Part shown: positions 5,295 through 8,540 of the stretch, one piece after another
How the letters are laid out: every line of letters starts with the position of its first letter
Numbering within the stretch: the stretch's first letter is position 1
Assembly (NCBI GenBank): GCA_044357775.1
Contig: JBIKOX010000134.1
Span: 1-8,540 of the forward strand
DNA length: 8,540 nt
Direction of reading: 5' to 3'
Origin: UBA4416 sp044357775
GTDB lineage: Bacteria; Bacteroidota; Bacteroidia; B-17B0; Aurantibacillaceae
Translations under genes and position numbers: made by a program
Notes under the pieces: model-generated
Seen by the model: the letters and a program-made list of their open reading frames with translations, nothing else
Database searches by the model: none
What the model was told of the DNA's origin: nothing

Positions 5295-6338
5295 TTAAAA
5301 TGCCTTTGCCATTTTCATTAAACTATTAACCCAAATTTGTGGTGTTATATAGTTAGCAATAGTATTTGACTGCCTGCTCATCTCAACTAAATTACCATCA
5401 GAAATATCAATTATTTTTTTTAATGCAAGTTTAATTTCTGAAACACTCTGAGCTTCAAATTCAAATCCATTTTTTCCTTGCTGCAAAAATTGGTCCTTTG
5501 CTCCTACTTCACTGCTTAATAATAATGGGAAACCTGATGCTGCAAACTCATGCACCACAACTCCCCATGGTTCAAAACGGCTAGGTAATACAAAAACTCC
5601 GCACTGCAATGTGATAGCAGATAAATCTTTTGGCTGTACAAAACCAAAATGTTTAATTTTTGGATGTTCAACAGCTTCTATATCACCAATTCCCAAACAC
5701 CATAATTCCCATTCATTTGGTTGTTCACTTTGTAATTCTATAAATGCTTGCCAGAGTTCTTTTATTCCTTTAAAATCATAATATCTACCAACATATAAAA
5801 AACGCTTCGGAAAATGAGTTTGCTTTTGAGTTTTCTGATTATGATAAATTTCTTCAAAGCGCATTAAATCGCAACTGTAAAAACCAGTTTCAATATTCTT
5901 TTCTTTGAAACCTAAATTTAAAACATATTGTTTTTGAACTTTTCCCGGTACCCACGCATGCGAAAATATTTTGAGTAATGTAAATCGACTTATAATAATT
6001 GCAAGACGCTGTTTTAAATTGCCACGCCAGTGAGTATCACAAGACATAATCGTTGGAATTTTTCTAAAATATGTTTTCGTGATTTTTAAATAATCTTTAT
6101 CAATCCAGCCGCTACAAATGATCACATCCGGATTTATCGAAGTTACTAATTCATGCAACTGAGTATAACTATAATCTGCTTTAGAATATATTTTTAGTGT
6201 TTTATTTTCTTGAAATTGAAATGGCGCTTCTTTATTAATTGGCCAGCGCACAATATGAACTTCTCCGTTTACTGATAATTGATTGCAGCAAGCTAAAAAA
6301 TAGTCTGCTATTTCGGTATATAAAAAAAGAAAAGTCAT
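5295..6338 (-). CDS. GT-B glycosyltransferase, GT4-like (group 1)
   Basis: A 347-residue two-domain glycosyltransferase without signal peptide or membrane segment, acting at the cytoplasmic side on nucleotide-sugar donors. The C-terminal donor domain is typical: FLYVGRYYDFKGIKEL (180-195), WCLGIGD (213-219), HFGFVQPKDL (230-239) and the retaining-enzyme motif E256-x7-E264 within RFEPWGVVVHEFAASGFPLL. This is followed by VGAKDQFLQQGKNGFEF (278-294), which contacts the donor. The N-terminal acceptor domain is short and lacks the usual glycine-rich loop near residue 10-15, so the acceptor is unclear. No other sugar-related gene is in the window, so it does not look like part of a visible polysaccharide cluster. 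The gene follows the bL31 gene on the same strand, but a terminator lies between, so it probably has its own promoter or depends on read-through. Confidence 0.88.
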   Translation of the reverse strand: MTFLFLYTEIADYFLACCNQLSVNGEVHIVRWPINKEAPFQFQENKTLKIYSKADYSYTQLHELVTSINPDVIICSGWIDKDYLKITKTYFRKIPTIMSCDTHWRGNLKQRLAIIISRFTLLKIFSHAWVPGKVQKQYVLNLGFKEKNIETGFYSCDLMRFEEIYHNQKTQKQTHFPKRFLYVGRYYDFKGIKELWQAFIELQSEQPNEWELWCLGIGDIEAVEHPKIKHFGFVQPKDLSAITLQCGVFVLPSRFEPWGVVVHEFAASGFPLLLSSEVGAKDQFLQQGKNGFEFEAQSVSEIKLALKKIIDISDGNLVEMSRQSNTIANYITPQIWVNSLMKMAKAF

Positions 6339-6362
6339 TGGTGCACTAAAGTACTAAATAAA

Positions 6363-6394
6363 AAAATCCATCAACCTGCTGGAAGATGGATTTT
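6363..6394 (-). terminator. Intrinsic terminator downstream of the bL31 gene
   Basis: On the minus strand AAAATCCATC (6394-6385) pairs perfectly with GATGGATTTT (6372-6363). The inner loop can add two G-C pairs. The stem runs into a T-rich tail (TTTT of the stem plus TTT, then ATTT). It sits 20 bases past the rpmE2 stop codon and before the glycosyltransferase start, in the right orientation to end bL31 transcription. Confidence 0.8.
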
Positions 6395-6413
6395 AAAAAA
6401 ATAGTTTACTAGC

Positions 6414-6665
6414 TTATGCTTTTTTAGAGTAACGCGTTTTAAATTTATCAATACGACCTGCAGTATCAACTAACATTTGTTTTCCTGTATAGAAAGGATG
6501 AGAAGTCATTGAAATATCTAATTTAATTAATGGATATTCATTTCCGTCTTCATGAGTAATTGTATCTTTAGTATCTGCACAAGATTTAGTTAAAAAAGTA
6601 TAGCCATTTGACATATCTTTAAATACAACTAATCTGTAATTTTCTGGGTGAATTTCTGCTTTCAT
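6414..6665 (-). CDS. rpmE2: 50S ribosomal protein bL31, type B (zinc-free)
   Basis: An 83-residue protein of the type B bL31 family, a component of the large ribosomal subunit near the central protuberance that bridges to the small subunit. Recognisable blocks are IHPENYR (5-11), the conserved EDGNEYPLI (39-47) and SHPFYTGKQ (55-63) followed by GRIDKF. The family length is about 80-90. The CxxC zinc ribbon of type A proteins is absent and only one cysteine (C29) is present, so it needs no zinc. In E. coli and Bacillus the zinc-free form is an alternative induced by zinc shortage. In Bacteroidota it appears to be the ordinary form, and I see no Zur-like operator in the upstream gap. It has the strongest promoter match and the strongest terminator in the window, fitting high expression. 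Confidence 0.95.
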   Translation of the reverse strand: MKAEIHPENYRLVVFKDMSNGYTFLTKSCADTKDTITHEDGNEYPLIKLDISMTSHPFYTGKQMLVDTAGRIDKFKTRYSKKA

Positions 6666-6703
6666 AGTATGTTCAATTATTTATTTCAAAAAAATTTGGA
6701 GTG

Positions 6704-6732
6704 CAAATATACTAATAATCTTCAATCTGCAA
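6704..6732 (-). promoter_or_regulatory. bL31 promoter, near-perfect Bacteroidota consensus
   Basis: On the minus strand TTG (6732-6730), an 18-base spacer and TATATTTG (6711-6704) match TTG-N(17-23)-TAnnTTTG exactly, followed by GCAC. Transcription should begin around 6698-6700, giving a leader of about 35 AT-rich bases before the ATG at 6665, without a Shine-Dalgarno sequence. Confidence 0.75.
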
Positions 6733-6785
6733 GGATTTTTTTACAAAATTAAAATATATTTCATGCTTTATCGTTATTAAAAGTA

Positions 6786-6793
6786 TAAATTTG
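6786..6793 (+). promoter_or_regulatory. -7 element abutting the start codon of the beta-helix lipoprotein gene
   Basis: TAAATTTG is a full match to TAnnTTTG and ends four bases before the ATG at 6798. Because this element is centred near -7, transcription would start at or within a base or two of the start codon, giving a leaderless or nearly leaderless mRNA. No TTG stands at the expected distance upstream, which weakens the call. Confidence 0.5.
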
Positions 6794-6797
6794 CAGC

Positions 6798-8288
6798 ATG
6801 AATCGTTTTAGTACTTTTTTAATTATAACTATTTGTTTATCAATTAGTTTTATCTCTTGTAAAAAAGATAAATTACTTACAGACTCTTCTGCAACTATCG
6901 CTTTCTCTCAAGATTCTATTCTATTTGATACTGTATTTACAACTATTGGCTCAACTACTAGAAATATTAGAGTTATAAATAATAATAATCAAAAAATTAA
7001 TATTTCATCTATTCGTTTAGAGAAAGGTGTATCATCGAGTTTTTTTTTAAATGTGGATGGGGTGCCCGGAAAAGAAGTTACAGATGTTGAAATCTTAGCT
7101 AACGATAGCATATACATTTTTGTTCAGGTTAATGTCAATCCAACAAATATTGCACTAAGTCCGTTAATTATTCAGGATAAAATATTATTTGATGTTAATG
7201 GCAACCAACTCAGCGTTACGCTTGAGGCTTGGGGGCAAAATGCACATTACCATTTACCCAATAAAGCAATTCAATATAAAAACGGATTTTTACCTTATTC
7301 CACTGTTTCAAGCGTCACAACTGGCGTAACTGTTAATTGGGGAGGAGGCGCTTTAGGTCAGCCAGACGATAACCGACCGCATGTTATATATGGTTGGTTG
7401 GTTGTAGATTCTTTACAAAAATTGATTATAAATCCTGGTATTCAAGTTTACTTTCATCAAAATGCGGGCTTATGGGTTTATAGATATGGTACCATACAAG
7501 TAAATGGAACACTTAATAATGAAGTCGTTTTTCAAGGAGACAGGCGCGAAGCTGATTATGCGGACTTACCAGGGCAATGGGATCGCATTTGGATAAATGA
7601 AGGGCATACCGATAATTATATTAATTATGCCATTATAAAAAATAGTTTTATTGGAATTCAAGCAAGTATTTTATCAAGTTTCAATCAACCTCGAAAATTA
7701 AAACTAACGAATACTATTATTAAAAACTGCTCTAAATGGGGTTTATACTCGCAGTATTTTGACATTTGGGGAGCAAATAATGTGATTGCAAATTGTAAAG
7801 AGTATTGTGCTGCTTTAACTTGGGGTGGAAATTATACATTTTTGCACACGACCTTCGCTAATTATTTTTCACAAGATGGCGGCAGAGGCGGACAACCTTG
7901 CTTACATATTGACAACTTTGATGGTTCTCAAACATTTCCAATTGATAGCCTTTATTTTGCGAACTGTATTATTGAAGGGAGTCAGGGAAATGAATTTGAG
8001 CAAGAAATAAAAGCAAATTCAGGACAACTATGCAAAATAAGTAATTGTTTATTGCGATCTTCCGCCATTACAAATACTTTAATTACAACCTCATCAGTTA
8101 TTTATAATGGAAACCCTGCTTTTAATGACCCCGCAGTATATAATTTTGGGATCAAACCTATTTCATCTGCAAAAGGAATAGGAGATGCTTTAATTCCAAC
8201 AAATTCAATTATACTTTCAGATATCAAGGGAAATCCAAGGACTTTTCCAATTGGACCAATAGATGCAGGAGCGTATAATAATCAGTAA
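6798..8288 (+). CDS. Lipoprotein with predicted right-handed beta-helix domain
   Basis: A 496-residue lipoprotein with a signal peptide (hydrophobic 5-20) and lipobox SFISC (C21) followed by KKDK. The signal peptide supports the ATG at 6798 as start. Residues about 30-150 resemble an immunoglobulin-like beta domain of the choice-of-anchor-D kind (FDTVFTTIGSTTRNIRVINN, then NDSIYIFVQVNVNP and an ending LEAWGQNAHY). Residues about 205-425 look like a parallel beta-helix: short strands with repeated asparagine, glycine and hydrophobic turns, such as INPGIQVYFHQNAGLWVYRY, VNGTLNNEVVFQGD and INYAIIKNSFIGIQ. The tail DIKGNPRTFPIGPIDAGAY (475-493) matches the ending common in choice-of-anchor-Q proteins. 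Such folds serve as carbohydrate-binding or lyase scaffolds or surface adhesins. No catalytic residues can be assigned, so the function is unknown. It is expected in the envelope. Confidence 0.8.
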   Translation: MNRFSTFLIITICLSISFISCKKDKLLTDSSATIAFSQDSILFDTVFTTIGSTTRNIRVINNNNQKINISSIRLEKGVSSSFFLNVDGVPGKEVTDVEILANDSIYIFVQVNVNPTNIALSPLIIQDKILFDVNGNQLSVTLEAWGQNAHYHLPNKAIQYKNGFLPYSTVSSVTTGVTVNWGGGALGQPDDNRPHVIYGWLVVDSLQKLIINPGIQVYFHQNAGLWVYRYGTIQVNGTLNNEVVFQGDRREADYADLPGQWDRIWINEGHTDNYINYAIIKNSFIGIQASILSSFNQPRKLKLTNTIIKNCSKWGLYSQYFDIWGANNVIANCKEYCAALTWGGNYTFLHTTFANYFSQDGGRGGQPCLHIDNFDGSQTFPIDSLYFANCIIEGSQGNEFEQEIKANSGQLCKISNCLLRSSAITNTLITTSSVIYNGNPAFNDPAVYNFGIKPISSAKGIGDALIPTNSIILSDIKGNPRTFPIGPIDAGAYNNQ

Positions 8289-8291
8289 TTA

Positions 8292-8325
8292 TTGAACTAT
8301 TAATTAAAACAAAATCTTAATTTTA
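8292..8325 (+). promoter_or_regulatory. Possible promoter directly before the DUF4293 gene
   Basis: TTG (8292-8294), a 23-base spacer and TAATTTTA (8318-8325, last base off consensus) precede the ATG at 8330 by four bases. This is the same offset as the element before the gene at 6798, and it again predicts a transcript with almost no leader. The spacer is at the long limit of the Bacteroidota range, and co-transcription from the upstream gene is an alternative. Confidence 0.35.
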
Positions 8326-8329
8326 CATC

Positions 8330-8540
8330 ATGATTCAGCGTAAACAATCTATTTTTTTATTGATGGTTTTAATATTAGCCATTATACAGTTTTTTTTACC
8401 ATTTCAAACATTAAGCTCCGCCGAAAAAACTTGTTTTATATGTTTATTGCCAGGTTGCAGTTCAGATTTTATTGGTACAAGTATATATGTACCTATGATT
8501 TTTAATTTTCTAATCGTCATTTTAACGGTTGTCACCATTT
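8330..8540 (+). CDS. DUF4293-type membrane protein, N-terminal part (cut by window edge)
   Basis: The first 70 codons of an open frame that runs off the window. It starts MIQRKQSIFLLMVLILAIIQ, the characteristic N-terminus (MIQRxQS followed by a hydrophobic helix) of DUF4293 proteins, which are small integral membrane proteins of Bacteroidota with unknown function and four expected helices. Helix one spans about 7-25. A polar loop (about 26-52) with three cysteines (C35, C38, C43) follows, then a second hydrophobic stretch starts at about 55 and continues to the edge. The start is 41 bp after the beta-helix lipoprotein gene on the same strand, so co-transcription is possible although a promoter-like sequence also precedes it. 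The C-terminal half is not visible. Confidence 0.8.
   Translation, partial: MIQRKQSIFLLMVLILAIIQFFLPFQTLSSAEKTCFICLLPGCSSDFIGTSIYVPMIFNFLIVILTVVTI

Noticed and set aside
6666..6797. Zinc-responsive (Zur-type) operator before the bL31 gene
   Set aside because: The zinc-free bL31 suggested the idea, but the gap shows no convincing inverted repeat of that type, only promoter elements and AT-rich sequence.
7825..8010. Plus-strand open frame inside the beta-helix lipoprotein gene
   Set aside because: It is an alternative frame of a well-supported gene, with no recognisable domain and no start signal.

Overview
The window comes from an AT-rich member of the Bacteroidota. Three things point there: the N-terminus of a Bacteroidota-type DnaA, the start of a DUF4293 membrane protein (a family I know only from this phylum), and promoter-like sequences of the Bacteroidota form TTG-N(17-23)-TAnnTTTG with no Shine-Dalgarno sequence at the starts I examined. 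I cannot assign a genus.

Layout. 1-346 (minus) is the start of dnaA, cut by the window edge, with a likely promoter at 405-434. 486-2145 (minus) is a two-gene unit in which an UshA-type 5'-nucleotidase is split into two proteins. The C-terminal substrate-binding domain is a lipoprotein encoded first. The metallophosphatase domain follows, with a twin-arginine signal and a 26-bp overlap. A YbgC/4HBT-type acyl-CoA thioesterase (2192-2602, plus) diverges from it across 46 bp. 2603-3129 has no gene and is packed with repeats: hairpins, a GC-rich palindromic element, two 65-bp direct copies and an inverted relative. A secreted leucine-rich-repeat protein (3130-3984, minus) faces it from the other side and diverges from a PF13679-type methyltransferase (4069-5247, plus). 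A GT-B glycosyltransferase (5295-6338, minus) follows, then zinc-free ribosomal protein bL31 (6414-6665, minus) with the best promoter and the best terminator of the window. A beta-helix lipoprotein (6798-8288, plus) and the start of a DUF4293 membrane protein (8330-end, plus) close the window.

How the genes relate. Most look like independently transcribed chromosomal housekeeping or envelope genes rather than one pathway. The only clear functional partnership is the split nucleotidase, whose halves should meet outside the cytoplasm. Several products (nucleotidase halves, LRR protein, beta-helix lipoprotein, DUF4293 protein) are exported or membrane-bound.

I see no phage, insertion sequence, CRISPR array, tRNA or rRNA, and no defence or biosynthetic island. 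The least explained part is the repeat-filled gap between the two convergent genes at 2602 and 3130. There, differences between related copies mostly keep plus-strand RNA pairing intact as G-U pairs.
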